From positions 1-21,660 of the forward strand of contig JBBQAZ010000013.1 of assembly GCA_038316995.1 (NCBI GenBank): 21,660 nucleotides of DNA, given 5' to 3'. Positions 6,764 through 14,613 of this stretch are shown in pieces. The position numbers and the translations under genes are program-made. Positions within the stretch are counted from its first letter, which is position 1. Each line of letters starts with the position of its first letter. Origin of the DNA: JAXHNE01 sp038316995 (lineage in GTDB: Bacteria > Patescibacteriota > Saccharimonadia > Saccharimonadales > JAXHNE01). A model generated the notes under the pieces. It made no database searches. It was not told the DNA's origin and saw nothing but the letters and a program-made list of their open reading frames with translations.

Positions 6764-7350
6764 GGTGTGATGTAAACCAATACTGTTAGTCCCAGTTGAA
6801 AGCTTCCGGTTATGTCTCCGTCAGGGTTTATTTGCACTGACGAGATTGCTGATGTACGACGGTTGTTTTCTAGGCGTTCAAGAAAATTAATGATGGTTGG
6901 AAATTCAACACCTTTATCAATCGAAACAGTAAGTTCAAGCTGTGATAATCCAGGGATTCCTTCTACTTTATCTAGTTGAGTTTTTGATTGATCCTGAGTT
7001 TTACTTTTTGCATCACCTAGCTCTGAACTTGGAAATGATATACCCGATATGGTGACTCCTGATGCTCCCGCAAGAGAAACTAATTCGCGGATAGTGCGAG
7101 CTTGATCTTTTTCTTGTGGAACAATCGATTTAGCGACAGATTCTAATAACGAATATTGCTCAATCTCTGTCTTTGCCTGAATTAATGAACGTTCTTGTAA
7201 TTCTAGAGCTGCTATTTTTACTTTTAGATTAGTTAACTGAGTACTTTTTTCAGATAAAAGCTTCTGACCAAAATAAGCACTAGCGACACTTCCTACTAGA
7301 AGCAAAACGAGCCCTACTACAAATAGTTGATAGAGTCGCTTACTATTCAT
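6760..7350 (-). CDS. pilO: Type IV pilus platform protein PilO-like
   Basis: The protein has 196 residues. A membrane helix at about 8-27 follows a short cytoplasmic tail. A coiled-coil with regular heptads comes next (about 28-66, KLLSEKSTQLTNLKVKI), and then a ferredoxin-like domain (SLAGASGVTISGISF, then VDKVEG-like loop, ending GSFQLGLTVLVYITP). PilO pairs with PilN through these domains to form the inner-membrane alignment complex that connects PilM to the pilus. Sequence conservation is low in this family, so the call depends on layout and on the position right after pilN. The gene overlaps pilN by 8 bases and the next gene by 4, so the whole set is one translation-coupled operon. Confidence 0.8.
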   Translation of the reverse strand: MNSKRLYQLFVVGLVLLLVGSVASAYFGQKLLSEKSTQLTNLKVKIAALELQERSLIQAKTEIEQYSLLESVAKSIVPQEKDQARTIRELVSLAGASGVTISGISFPSSELGDAKSKTQDQSKTQLDKVEGIPGLSQLELTVSIDKGVEFPTIINFLERLENNRRTSAISSVQINPDGDITGSFQLGLTVLVYITP

Positions 7351-7957
7351 TGCTTGACTCCTCTGTTTGATTCACGAGTAAGAACGGGCTGTTATCGCCG
7401 AATAGCGCTCGCATACTTACCGTGCATGGGTATTCAAACGCTAATGTTTCTGGCGCTGCTTCGGTTTCACAGTTTATATTTAAAATATCCGCTTGCGTAA
7501 ATACGTTATTTTCTGGATCGGAAATGTTTACTTGAACTTGTGTTGCAGATTGATAATCTGTTGCACGTGCCGATAAATTTATGCCACCTTCGATGTCTTC
7601 AAGGCTAATATTGAGTAGAATTGCGTTCTCAGGAATGACTGCTCCGATGCGTTGAATAAGCTGCGACAAAAGAATTTTCTTTTCAAGGACCTTAAGTGCT
7701 AATTTAATGCTGTTGTCTATATCTTCTGTTTGCGCCCGTACACCTTCAATATCTTGTTCCTTTAAGCGTTTTTCAGTACTGCTTATCTGACCGTTTTGAG
7801 CATTAATAGACTGGTCAAGTTGATAAAAACCAAAACCAATAATGGCCCAAATGCCCAAGATTCCGATAGCAAATGCAAGACACCAGCGGACTAGTACCCT
7901 ATTTTTTAGCCCGTAGGAGTTATTTTGTTTCTGGTCAGTAGGAAGTAGATTTATCAT
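7343..7957 (-). CDS. pilN: Type IV pilus platform protein PilN
   Basis: The protein has 204 residues from the ATG at 7957. A longer open frame reaches 8068, but the N-terminus MINLLPTDQKQ is the conserved PilM-binding motif (I-N-L-L-P) and the ATG overlaps the pilM stop in ATGA form, so 7957 is the start. A membrane helix lies at about 27-47, followed by a coiled coil (about 50-95) and the Fimbrial-assembly domain (about 100-170, AVIPENAILLNISLEDIEGGINLSA). The INLLP peptide docks into a groove on PilM, and the outer domain pairs with PilO. Two cysteines near the C-terminus (INCETEA and YPCTV) could form a disulfide outside the membrane. Confidence 0.88.
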   Translation of the reverse strand: MINLLPTDQKQNNSYGLKNRVLVRWCLAFAIGILGIWAIIGFGFYQLDQSINAQNGQISSTEKRLKEQDIEGVRAQTEDIDNSIKLALKVLEKKILLSQLIQRIGAVIPENAILLNISLEDIEGGINLSARATDYQSATQVQVNISDPENNVFTQADILNINCETEAAPETLAFEYPCTVSMRALFGDNSPFLLVNQTEESSNE

Positions 7958-9021
7958 TTTAAGTAGACCTTGTGTGGATTCATGAGTGCAAGACCTGCGG
8001 CGGTTATATACATTGATTTTTCTGAAGAATTTGGGGGTTGTAGGTCCCCAAAAGTCAGTACTTGCCATGGATCACATAGGCGAACTGGAAGTCGGAGGGA
8101 GCTTGTTAAGTAGTCTGATAGTCCTGGCATGTTTGCACCACCACCGAGAGCTACAATCTGGCCTATTTTCTTGCCTTCATCGGACCTCTCTTCGTAGTAA
8201 CGAACAACGCGGCGAATCTCTTTGACAATTTGTGACAAAATTGTGTCGAGACTTTCGGTTATTTCTTTTTGCTTTTTACTAAGGCTTAATCCGTATTTTG
8301 TCTTGATAATGTGTGCTTCACGTGCCGTAACATCAAGCTTCTGTGCAATTAGTTCAGTAAAAGTATCACCGCCACCAGGCACCGTTCCGGTAACGACCAA
8401 AGCTTTATCAAAAATTGTTATATCAGACGAAACGGAACCAAAATCTATAAGTACTGTTGGAATGTCATTGTCTTCAGCTTCAAAAAACAACCTACTATCT
8501 GCTGCGATTGTGGTTTCAATATTCGCAACCTCAAATCCCACTAAATTTGCAAAAGCCATATATGAGTCAACGACTTTTTTAGCAGAGGCAACGATCAATA
8601 TGTCTGTACCGTCTGTTTTTTGTGACAAAATCTCGTGGTCGACATATAATTCTTCGCTTGGCATCGGGATATATTGCTCGACCTCACTATCGATAGCAGC
8701 TTGTAAATCTTTTTTTGATAAGTTGGGTAGGGTAACGGCGCGGTTATAAGTCTTTGAAGCTGGTATAGCCATTGCAACCCGCCTTGTGTTAATCTCGCCA
8801 ATTATATTGTTACGAAATAGTGATTGCGTGATTTTGGCCAGTTCCACTGGATCTTGAATGATACCGTCTTTTATAACTTCGTTTTGAAATTGCGTAACGC
8901 CGTATCCTGTTACCAAGACTTTCTTTTTATTGGCGTGTTCTAGTTGCATAACTTTAAGACTGCTGAATCCTATATCCAGACCAAACAAGGGTTTATTTTT
9001 ATAAAATAGTGCGTTCGACAT
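7954..9021 (-). CDS. pilM: Type IV pilus actin-like ATPase PilM
   Basis: The protein has 355 residues and an actin/FtsA-like fold. Phosphate 1 motif is LFGLDIGFSSLKVMQL (12-27), followed by TVLIDFGSVSSDITIF (phosphate 2, about 190) and the adenosine motif QIVALGGGANMPGL (about 290). PilM is the cytoplasmic ring component that binds the N-terminus of PilN and links the assembly motor to the platform. It is the first gene of the pilM-pilN-pilO operon. A TATGCT box ten bases before the ATG gives a very short leader, and a hairpin terminator separates it from the pilin gene upstream. Confidence 0.93.
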   Translation of the reverse strand: MSNALFYKNKPLFGLDIGFSSLKVMQLEHANKKKVLVTGYGVTQFQNEVIKDGIIQDPVELAKITQSLFRNNIIGEINTRRVAMAIPASKTYNRAVTLPNLSKKDLQAAIDSEVEQYIPMPSEELYVDHEILSQKTDGTDILIVASAKKVVDSYMAFANLVGFEVANIETTIAADSRLFFEAEDNDIPTVLIDFGSVSSDITIFDKALVVTGTVPGGGDTFTELIAQKLDVTAREAHIIKTKYGLSLSKKQKEITESLDTILSQIVKEIRRVVRYYEERSDEGKKIGQIVALGGGANMPGLSDYLTSSLRLPVRLCDPWQVLTFGDLQPPNSSEKSMYITAAGLALMNPHKVYLK

Positions 9022-9031
9022 AATGAATTAA

Positions 9032-9062
9032 AGCATAACCTTTATCTGTTTTAGTATAGCAA
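9032..9062 (-). promoter_or_regulatory. Candidate promoter of the pilM operon
   Basis: On the minus strand TATGCT (9037 to 9032) lies ten bases before the pilM ATG. TTGCTA is present 19 bases upstream, a slightly long spacer. A second possible -10 (TATACT, 9058-9053) overlaps the -35 region. Confidence 0.4.
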
Positions 9063-9103
9063 ACAACTCCTCAAATACGCAGCTATGTTTACTGTTTTAA
9101 TTT

Positions 9104-9134
9104 AAAAAGAGCTGTACTTACGCACAGCTCTTTT
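9104..9134 (-). terminator. Intrinsic terminator after the pilin gene
   Basis: A perfect 11-base inverted repeat (AAAAGAGCTGT, 9105-9115, and its complement 9124-9134) around an 8-base loop. Read on the minus strand, the stem is followed by a run of T. It lies 18 bases beyond the pilin stop. With T on both sides it could also act in the other direction, but no plus-strand gene needs it. Confidence 0.82.
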
Positions 9135-9152
9135 AAATACTAATACTTTAAT

Positions 9153-9650
9153 CTAGTTGTTTAGGCTAGACTTTACAAAGTAGTTGTTTCCGTCTTCTTG
9201 AGTCTGTTCTGTAAATGTACCTATAACATAGCCAGTACAGTCATTTGAACAGCCTGTTGGGTATGCAGCATAGACATACGCACTTGATGTTGCAGTGTCG
9301 TCATTTGCAGCCGCCTGAACAGCAGTTGTTGCAGCCGCTTCATCAGCTACAGCGGCAAGAATCTCAATTGAGTTCGAACCACGTGGATCAGTTAAAGCAC
9401 CGTCTTCAACGCCAGTTAATGAGTTGTTGTCGAACGTTTGCGGGTAGTAGTTGTTGTCGCCATGGAATGCTTCCAGTGCAGTAAACATACTGTTTATGTC
9501 ACCAAGACGTGTTGCATCACGTGCTTTGGCTTGTGCACCTTGAATGTTTGTTAGTACAAGTCCTGCAAGAATCACAATAATTGCGATTACGATCAAGAGC
9601 TCGATAATTGTAAAGCCTTTTTGTCCGGCCCTTTTTAATGATGTAAGCAT
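9153..9650 (-). CDS. Type IV major pilin-like prepilin
   Basis: The protein has 165 residues. It is a textbook class III signal: basic leader MLTSLKRAGQKG, cleavage after Gly12, then FTIIELLIVIAII with Glu at mature position 5, giving the long N-terminal helix. The globular part contains an Ala/Thr-rich stretch (about 98-125) and a short disulfide loop candidate, Cys134-Cys138 (GCSNDCTGY). A strong ribosome site (AAGGAGGG) sits 8 bases before the ATG, the best in the window, in line with an abundant structural protein. It has its own promoter region and its own terminator, so expression is uncoupled from pilBC upstream and pilMNO downstream. A prepilin peptidase is not in this window. Confidence 0.95.
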   Translation of the reverse strand: MLTSLKRAGQKGFTIIELLIVIAIIVILAGLVLTNIQGAQAKARDATRLGDINSMFTALEAFHGDNNYYPQTFDNNSLTGVEDGALTDPRGSNSIEILAAVADEAAATTAVQAAANDDTATSSAYVYAAYPTGCSNDCTGYVIGTFTEQTQEDGNNYFVKSSLNN

Positions 9651-9675
9651 GGGATGCCCACCCTCCTTGAATTAT

Positions 9676-9718
9676 TTATGATTATAAACTTTGAAGTCAT
9701 TTTTGACTTATGATTATA
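9676..9718 (-). promoter_or_regulatory. Tandem pilin promoters with duplicated -10 region
   Basis: TTATGATTATA (plus-strand reading) occurs at 9676-9686 and again at 9708-9718, exactly 32 bases apart. On the minus strand each copy gives a perfect TATAAT (9686-9681 and 9718-9713). The nearer one would start transcription at about 9674, with a leader of some 24 bases that contains the strong ribosome site. Confidence 0.6.
9694..9709. promoter_or_regulatory. Inverted repeat between the two pilin -10 boxes (possible operator)
   Basis: AAGTCA-TTTT-TGACTT, a perfect 6-base inverted repeat with a 4-base spacer. It occupies the segment between the two TATAAT boxes, partly overlapping the upstream one. 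The position suits a dimeric regulator; none is identified. Confidence 0.45.
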
Positions 9719-9766
9719 GATTACCATAAGCACTAACATCTGCAAGTAGTTTTCAGCTATTACGAC

Positions 9767-10981
9767 TTAAATTTGTGTGGACAGATTACTAATTGGACCA
9801 ATGACGCTAGCCGCAATAAGCGCAACCATAACACCCATAATTACAATCATAATCGGCTCAATAATAGAGCTTAAACTATCAACGACCGCATCAACCTCTT
9901 CTTCGTAAAAGTCAGCCACTTTAAGTAGAATTTCATCCGTCTCCCCGGTTTCTTCACCAATTGCCATCATTTGACTGACAATAGGCGGAAACACACTGCT
10001 TGCAGCGAGCGGCTCAGACAATTGCTTTCCGTTTGTAACTTCCTTGATGGCAATTTTTAGCTCTTTTTCTAATACTGCATTTCCAATCGCTTTTGAAGTA
10101 ACTTCTAGTGTTTCAACTACGGATACACCAGCGCTCATTAAGGCTGCAAATATCCTTGAGAAACGTGCAATTGCAACTTTTATAACGACTGTTTTAAGGA
10201 CCGGCACTTTTAATAAGAATTGGTCTTTTCGGAGTCTTCCACTTGTTGTTTTTACATATCTGCGCAAGAAAAAGAGTCCAAAGAAAAGACCCCCAATTAT
10301 CAAGAACCAATAATTAACCATGACTGCACTAATAGAAAGCATGGTTTGAGTTAATGCCGGCAGTTCCGCGTCTGGACCCCCAAGTTCTTTAATAATTCCT
10401 CCAATTTTAGGCATTGCAATAAGCATGAGACCTAGGAAAACAATCATAGTAATCGAAAGCAGGATAATAGGATAAGTCATAGCACTTTTGAATTTGCCTC
10501 TGATTTTGGCATCTTTTTCTTGCTGTACAGCAAGTTTTTTGAGAATTTCATCTAAAATACCTCCAGCTTCACCCGCACGAACCATATTTATATAGATAGG
10601 AGAAAAAATGTCGTTGTGCTTTTCAAGTGTGTCGGCAAGTGAAAGCCCACCTTCTACTTCTTTCGTTATGTCTTCAATACTTTCTTTTAGCGTGTTGTTA
10701 TCTGTTTGTTGAGAAAGTGTTGAAAGCGATCGAACAAGCGGAACACCCGCGTTAATCATCGTTGCAAGTTGACGAGTAAACACCACGAGGTCTTTGAGTT
10801 TTACTTTCTTTTTCTTTAGTGAAAGGTTATTAAAATCAATTTTTTTCTTCTTTGGTTTGACCACGAGTGGTTGTAGACCACGACGTCTAAGAGACTCATT
10901 TGCCGCAGCTTCGGTTGCGGCATCGATATCGCCAGTTATGCGTTTTGCATCTTTTGAAATTGCCGTGTAAGTAAATACCAT
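9767..10981 (-). CDS. pilC: Type IV pilus inner-membrane platform protein PilC
   Basis: The protein has 404 residues, the family norm. Two T2SSF repeats are visible. The first is about residues 65-190, with the conserved FTRQLATMINAGVPLVRSL and AGEAGGILDEIL. The second is about 270-395, with FSRIFAALMSAGVSVVETL and GEETGETDEIL. Each repeat ends in membrane helices (about 165-190, 215-240 and 370-400). PilC is the membrane-embedded rotor/adaptor on which the PilB motor acts to extrude pilin. It starts 2 bases after the pilB stop, so the two are co-translated. The 116 bases between its stop and the pilin start hold the pilin promoters. Confidence 0.95.
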   Translation of the reverse strand: MVFTYTAISKDAKRITGDIDAATEAAANESLRRRGLQPLVVKPKKKKIDFNNLSLKKKKVKLKDLVVFTRQLATMINAGVPLVRSLSTLSQQTDNNTLKESIEDITKEVEGGLSLADTLEKHNDIFSPIYINMVRAGEAGGILDEILKKLAVQQEKDAKIRGKFKSAMTYPIILLSITMIVFLGLMLIAMPKIGGIIKELGGPDAELPALTQTMLSISAVMVNYWFLIIGGLFFGLFFLRRYVKTTSGRLRKDQFLLKVPVLKTVVIKVAIARFSRIFAALMSAGVSVVETLEVTSKAIGNAVLEKELKIAIKEVTNGKQLSEPLAASSVFPPIVSQMMAIGEETGETDEILLKVADFYEEEVDAVVDSLSSIIEPIMIVIMGVMVALIAASVIGPISNLSTQI

Positions 10982-10983
10982 AA

Positions 10984-12738
10984 TTATTCCCGTGTTACTC
11001 TTAGAATTTCTTCAATACTCGTCATGCCAATAGCCGCCTTTACAAGCCCATCAACCTGCATTGTTGACATGCCTTCTTTAATAGCCTGGTTCTGAATTTG
11101 CTCACTAGTCGCGCTTGAAATAATCATTTTTTCTACATCTGATGAAATATTAAGAACTTCATAAATACCCATTCGCCCACGGTAACCAGTATGACCTTCA
11201 TTTAGATTGTCTTTCGGTCGCCAAAAAGTCAATTTAGTTGATTTTGGTTTTCCGAAAGCTTCCCGAGCCTTATCTATAAGTGATGTTATGGCCTTCCAAT
11301 CCTCGGCAGTCTTTATACTGAATGCACGCTCAATCTCAGCTTTTTCTTTAGCCTCTGGCTCATACTCTTCACATTCTTCAGGAACAATTCGACGAACAAG
11401 ACGTTGTCCAATTACGACTCGAACCACAGAAGAAATCAAAAAAGGTTCAATATTCATATCAAGCAATCGAGGCAAGCAAGTTGCGGCGTTGTTAGTGTGA
11501 AGTGTTGAGAAAACTAAGTGCCCCGTTAGGGCTGCTTGTACTCCGAGACCTGCAGTTTCTCCATCTCGAATCTCACCAACCATAATAATGTTTGGATCTT
11601 GCCTCAGGAGCGCGCGCAGTCCATTAATAAAAGTCATTCCAGCTTTGACGTTTACCTGCGTCTGATTAACTCCCTCTAGACGGTATTCAACCGGGTCTTC
11701 AACTGTAGAAATGTTAACGTCTGGCTTGTTTAAAATATTTAATACGCTATGCAAGGTTGTTGATTTTCCTGAACCAGTCGGTCCTGTGACTAGCACCATT
11801 CCGTGCGGTTGCTTGATTGCTTTTTGGATATTCTCAAGCGCAAGACCCCAGAATCCAAGTTTCTCTAAGCTCAGCGGCTCACTAGACTCGTCCAAAACAC
11901 GCATAACTACTTTTTCGCCATCTTGAACTGGGAGTGTAGATACGCGAAAAGCAAAAATGCGGCCGTTCATAGTTATCTTAAATCGTCCGTCTTGAGGTGC
12001 TCGGCGTTCGTCGATTTTTAGGTTCGAAAGAATCTTAATCCTAGATACTAGTGCAGATTGCGTTTTGCGTGGTAGTTTGTTGGCTTCACGAAGCACTCCG
12101 TCGATTCGATAACGAATTTGTAGATTAACATCACGAGGTTCAATATGAATATCGCTTGCACCAGATTTGATTGCATACTCAATTATTAAGTTTACAGTTT
12201 GAGCAATTGGAGAGTCTTCCGCAACATCTTCTTCACTGACGTCCTCATTAACTTCATCGTCACTGCCGTCAGTTTCCGAGGCTACTTTACTTATTTCACT
12301 GCCGATATTCCCACGGTATTGGTCAAGAGCATTTAATATATTTGTTCTGGTAGCTACAGTGACTTTAAGTTCTGAACCAAGTAGTTTTTGTAAAAAGTTA
12401 ATTGCCTGTACATCATCTGGGTCGGCCATTGCGACTTCTTTGGTACCATCATCGGAAACGCCGGTTATTACTGCCGCGTATTGTCGTGCAGTTCGTTCCG
12501 GCACTAATCCAAGCAGTTCTTTGCTTAGACCTTTTACGTCGATTTCCACAAAGGGAACATCGATTTCTTCTGCATAAGCTTTAGTTAGATCTGACTCGGA
12601 AATGAGGTTTGATGATAAGACGATGTCTTGAAGAGGTTTCTTCTCTTCCTTGACGCGCTCATGTAAATCATCAAGTTGGTCTTTCTTGACGTCCATTTTT
12701 TTTAGTAGTTCTTCAACAAATTGATCGGATATTCTCAT
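10984..12738 (-). CDS. pilB: Type IV pilus assembly ATPase PilB
   Basis: The protein has 584 residues. The N-terminal domain (about 1-150, MshEN-like) is followed by an acidic linker rich in Asp/Glu (about 155-175). The GspE-type ATPase core has the Asp-box region GASDIHIEPRD (193-203), Walker A GPTGSGKST (319-327), VEDPVEYRLEGVNQTQV (346-362), Walker B NIIMVGEIRD (383-392) and the His box TGHLVFSTLHTN (405-416). It hydrolyses ATP to drive pilus extension through PilC. Many PilB/GspE proteins carry a zinc-binding four-cysteine motif after the His box; here only one Cys (EECEEYEPEA) is present in that section, so zinc is not expected. No PilT retraction ATPase is encoded in the window. Confidence 0.96.
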   Translation of the reverse strand: MRISDQFVEELLKKMDVKKDQLDDLHERVKEEKKPLQDIVLSSNLISESDLTKAYAEEIDVPFVEIDVKGLSKELLGLVPERTARQYAAVITGVSDDGTKEVAMADPDDVQAINFLQKLLGSELKVTVATRTNILNALDQYRGNIGSEISKVASETDGSDDEVNEDVSEEDVAEDSPIAQTVNLIIEYAIKSGASDIHIEPRDVNLQIRYRIDGVLREANKLPRKTQSALVSRIKILSNLKIDERRAPQDGRFKITMNGRIFAFRVSTLPVQDGEKVVMRVLDESSEPLSLEKLGFWGLALENIQKAIKQPHGMVLVTGPTGSGKSTTLHSVLNILNKPDVNISTVEDPVEYRLEGVNQTQVNVKAGMTFINGLRALLRQDPNIIMVGEIRDGETAGLGVQAALTGHLVFSTLHTNNAATCLPRLLDMNIEPFLISSVVRVVIGQRLVRRIVPEECEEYEPEAKEKAEIERAFSIKTAEDWKAITSLIDKAREAFGKPKSTKLTFWRPKDNLNEGHTGYRGRMGIYEVLNISSDVEKMIISSATSEQIQNQAIKEGMSTMQVDGLVKAAIGMTSIEEILRVTRE

Positions 12739-12752
12739 AGCGCTTGTGGTTG

Positions 12753-12781
12753 ATTATATATGTTTAAGCATGCGCGGTCCA
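12753..12781 (-). promoter_or_regulatory. Promoter of pilB-pilC
   Basis: On the minus strand TGGACC (12781-12776), a 17-base spacer and a perfect TATAAT (12758-12753). The ATG at 12738 lies 14 bases further on, giving a leader of about 8 bases. Its -35 box abuts the -35 position of the divergent recA promoter. Confidence 0.65.
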
Positions 12782-12789
12782 CCAGTGAA

Positions 12790-12798
12790 TGCTATAAT
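12790..12798 (+). promoter_or_regulatory. Extended -10 promoter of recA
   Basis: TGC TATAAT is a perfect extended -10 element. The leader to ATG 12829 is about 24 bases and contains GGAGGG (12820-12825). The -35 position is poor, as is common with extended -10 promoters. No SOS-box-like palindrome is seen here. Confidence 0.7.
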
Positions 12799-12828
12799 TT
12801 AGCTTAGTAATCAATTGACGGAGGGAAC

Positions 12829-13872
12829 ATGGCTAAAAAGTCCGATAAGGCTGCAAAGACAGTAAATGAAAGTGGTGGGGACAAAGAAGGCAAAATCAAA
12901 GCATTAGGATTGGCTGTTGACCAGATTGAAAAACAGTTTGGCAAAGGTTCAATCATGAAGCTTGGTGAGTCATACAAAATTGACATAGAAACCACTTCTA
13001 CTGGAAGCGTAGGCTTGGACTTGGCACTTGGCGGTGGAATTCCAAGAGGCCGAATTGTTGAGGTGTACGGCCCAGAATCTAGCGGTAAAACAACACTTAC
13101 GTTGCACGCTATTGCAGAGATACAAAAAACAGGCGGAACTGCTGCATTTATTGATGCCGAGCACGCACTTGATCCGGCATATGCTAAGAGAATCGGAGTA
13201 GACGTAGACAACCTTTTACTTTCACAGCCAGACAACGGCGAACAAGCTTTAGAGATTGTAGAGACTTTGGTGCGTTCAAGTGCAGTCGATTTAATTGTTG
13301 TTGACTCTGTTGCAGCACTAACGCCTCGGGCAGAAATCGAAGGCGACATGGGCGACAGCCACATGGGTCTTCAGGCGCGATTGATGAGCCAGGCGCTCCG
13401 TAAGCTAACTGGCGTTATCTCTCGCAGCAAAACCACAGTTATTTTCATTAACCAGATTCGCATGAAGATTGGCGTGATGTTTGGTAATCCAGAGACTACA
13501 ACAGGTGGAAACGCACTTAAATTTTATGCAAGTGTTCGCATGGATATCCGTAGAACATCGCAAATTAAAAATGGTGACGATATTATTGGTAACCACTGCA
13601 AAGTTAAAGTGGTCAAAAACAAGATTGCGCCACCGTTTAGGGTCGCTGAGTTCGACATTATGTATAACAAAGGAATAAGCGCCAGTGGGGATGTACTAGA
13701 TCTTGCTGTTAAGTACGAAATCGTAGAAAAAGCTGGTGCGTGGTATGCCTATAAAGAAGAGAAAATCGGCCAAGGCCGAGAAGCCAGCAAAGAATATCTA
13801 GAAGCAAATCCAAAAGTCATGAAAGAACTAGACACTAAAGTGCGCGAAGCCGCCGTCAAAGCCGAGGCATAA
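12829..13872 (+). CDS. recA: Recombinase RecA
   Basis: The protein has 347 residues, normal length. Lys-rich N-terminus, then ALGLAVDQIEKQFGKGSIMKLG, Walker A GPESSGKTT (81-89), the conserved FIDAEHALDP, Walker B region LIVVDSVAALTPRAEIEGD, L1 around GLQARLMSQALRKL, and L2 preceded by FINQIRMKIGVMFGNPETTTGG. RecA polymerises on single-stranded DNA and carries out strand exchange; on imported DNA it performs the recombination step of transformation. A GGAGGG ribosome site lies a few bases before the ATG. It is the first gene of a four-gene coupled operon ending in its own regulator recX. Confidence 0.98.
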   Translation: MAKKSDKAAKTVNESGGDKEGKIKALGLAVDQIEKQFGKGSIMKLGESYKIDIETTSTGSVGLDLALGGGIPRGRIVEVYGPESSGKTTLTLHAIAEIQKTGGTAAFIDAEHALDPAYAKRIGVDVDNLLLSQPDNGEQALEIVETLVRSSAVDLIVVDSVAALTPRAEIEGDMGDSHMGLQARLMSQALRKLTGVISRSKTTVIFINQIRMKIGVMFGNPETTTGGNALKFYASVRMDIRRTSQIKNGDDIIGNHCKVKVVKNKIAPPFRVAEFDIMYNKGISASGDVLDLAVKYEIVEKAGAWYAYKEEKIGQGREASKEYLEANPKVMKELDTKVREAAVKAEA

Positions 13873-13873
13873 A

Positions 13874-14164
13874 ATGGGGGAGCACAATCGTATTGATGCC
13901 TTAGCAGGCCCCCGAAGGCTATTTTTCGGTGCTCACTACGAAGTAAGTCCAGGTCGTCCTTATCCGGCCAATCATGAGCCTTCCGAAAGTGCTAAGCAAA
14001 AATTGTTTGAAACTAAGCAAAAAATTGAGCAGCTAAAATCAGTTGGAGAAGTTGCTGTGCTTACTCAGATAGATGCGCCTCCAGAAATAATACTTGGATT
14101 CCCAGATACGCCAGACCCAGGGAGTCTAAAAGAAACAGCGGTAAGTGTTAAAGAAGAAAAATGA
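13874..14164 (+). CDS. Small hydrophilic protein between recA and recX, unknown
   Basis: The protein has 96 residues. It starts one base after the recA stop, with GAGG inside the recA end as the likely ribosome site, and its stop overlaps the next ATG (ATGA). This tight coupling on both sides supports real translation. The N-terminal 45 residues are rich in Pro, Gly and Arg (LAGPRRLFFGAHYEVSPGRP). A short charged helix follows (SAKQKLFETKQKIEQLKSVG), and the rest is proline-rich and likely flexible. There is no membrane segment and no recognised domain. Position in a recA-recX operon suggests, but does not show, a role connected with DNA repair or recombination. Confidence 0.65.
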   Translation: MGEHNRIDALAGPRRLFFGAHYEVSPGRPYPANHEPSESAKQKLFETKQKIEQLKSVGEVAVLTQIDAPPEIILGFPDTPDPGSLKETAVSVKEEK

Positions 14165-14613
14165 CGGGGACGAATCATTTTTTGGTTGGGGCGGGTATTG
14201 GGTTGAGTGTTGCGTCGCCAATTATTGCACTTCCTCTTGCATTTATGAGTCACTTTGTTCTTGATGCATTGCCGCATTACGGTGCGCCATTCGATGAAAA
14301 AGCTGGAAAAAGACCACCACTGTTTGGATATGTTACGAGCATTGATACGCCAATAGGTTTTGCGCTGTTACTTGCAGCCGCCATTACCCAACCATGGCTT
14401 GTGCCTGCCTGTATGGTGTTGGCTTTGTCGCCAGACTTTGTATGGATTTATAAATATGTTTTCAAAGAAGATTTCGGAAAACTCCCGCCGACCAAAAAAG
14501 GTCCGATTTCTCAGTTTCACAAAGACATTCAGAGATACGAAAGAAGCTGGGGAATTTATGTAGAAATGATTTTTGCTTTAATAGTGGGTGCTTTAGTTTT
14601 TTCTCTGTTATGA
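14161..14613 (+). CDS. YdjM-like (DUF457-type) membrane-bound putative hydrolase
   Basis: The protein has 150 residues. The opening NHFLVGAGIG with His6 and the motif SHFVLDALPH (His31, Asp35, His39), then ALSPDFVW (Asp92), give the spaced His/Asp set typical of the YdjM/DUF457 family of inner-membrane putative metal-dependent hydrolases. Hydrophobic segments lie at about 8-30, 60-80, 80-98 and 133-150, so it is an integral membrane protein with three or four helices. Family members are annotated as hydrolases by inference; E. coli YdjM is an SOS-induced gene, which makes its place in a recA operon interesting. Both ends overlap neighbouring genes by 4 bases. Confidence 0.68.
   Translation: MTGTNHFLVGAGIGLSVASPIIALPLAFMSHFVLDALPHYGAPFDEKAGKRPPLFGYVTSIDTPIGFALLLAAAITQPWLVPACMVLALSPDFVWIYKYVFKEDFGKLPPTKKGPISQFHKDIQRYERSWGIYVEMIFALIVGALVFSLL

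Noticed and set aside
8222..8749. 175-codon plus-strand frame opposite pilM
   Set aside because: Shadow of the pilM reading frame; Ser/Thr-rich composition typical of antisense translation.
12804..13364. 186-codon minus-strand frame opposite recA
   Set aside because: Shadow of recA with no start signals or domain.
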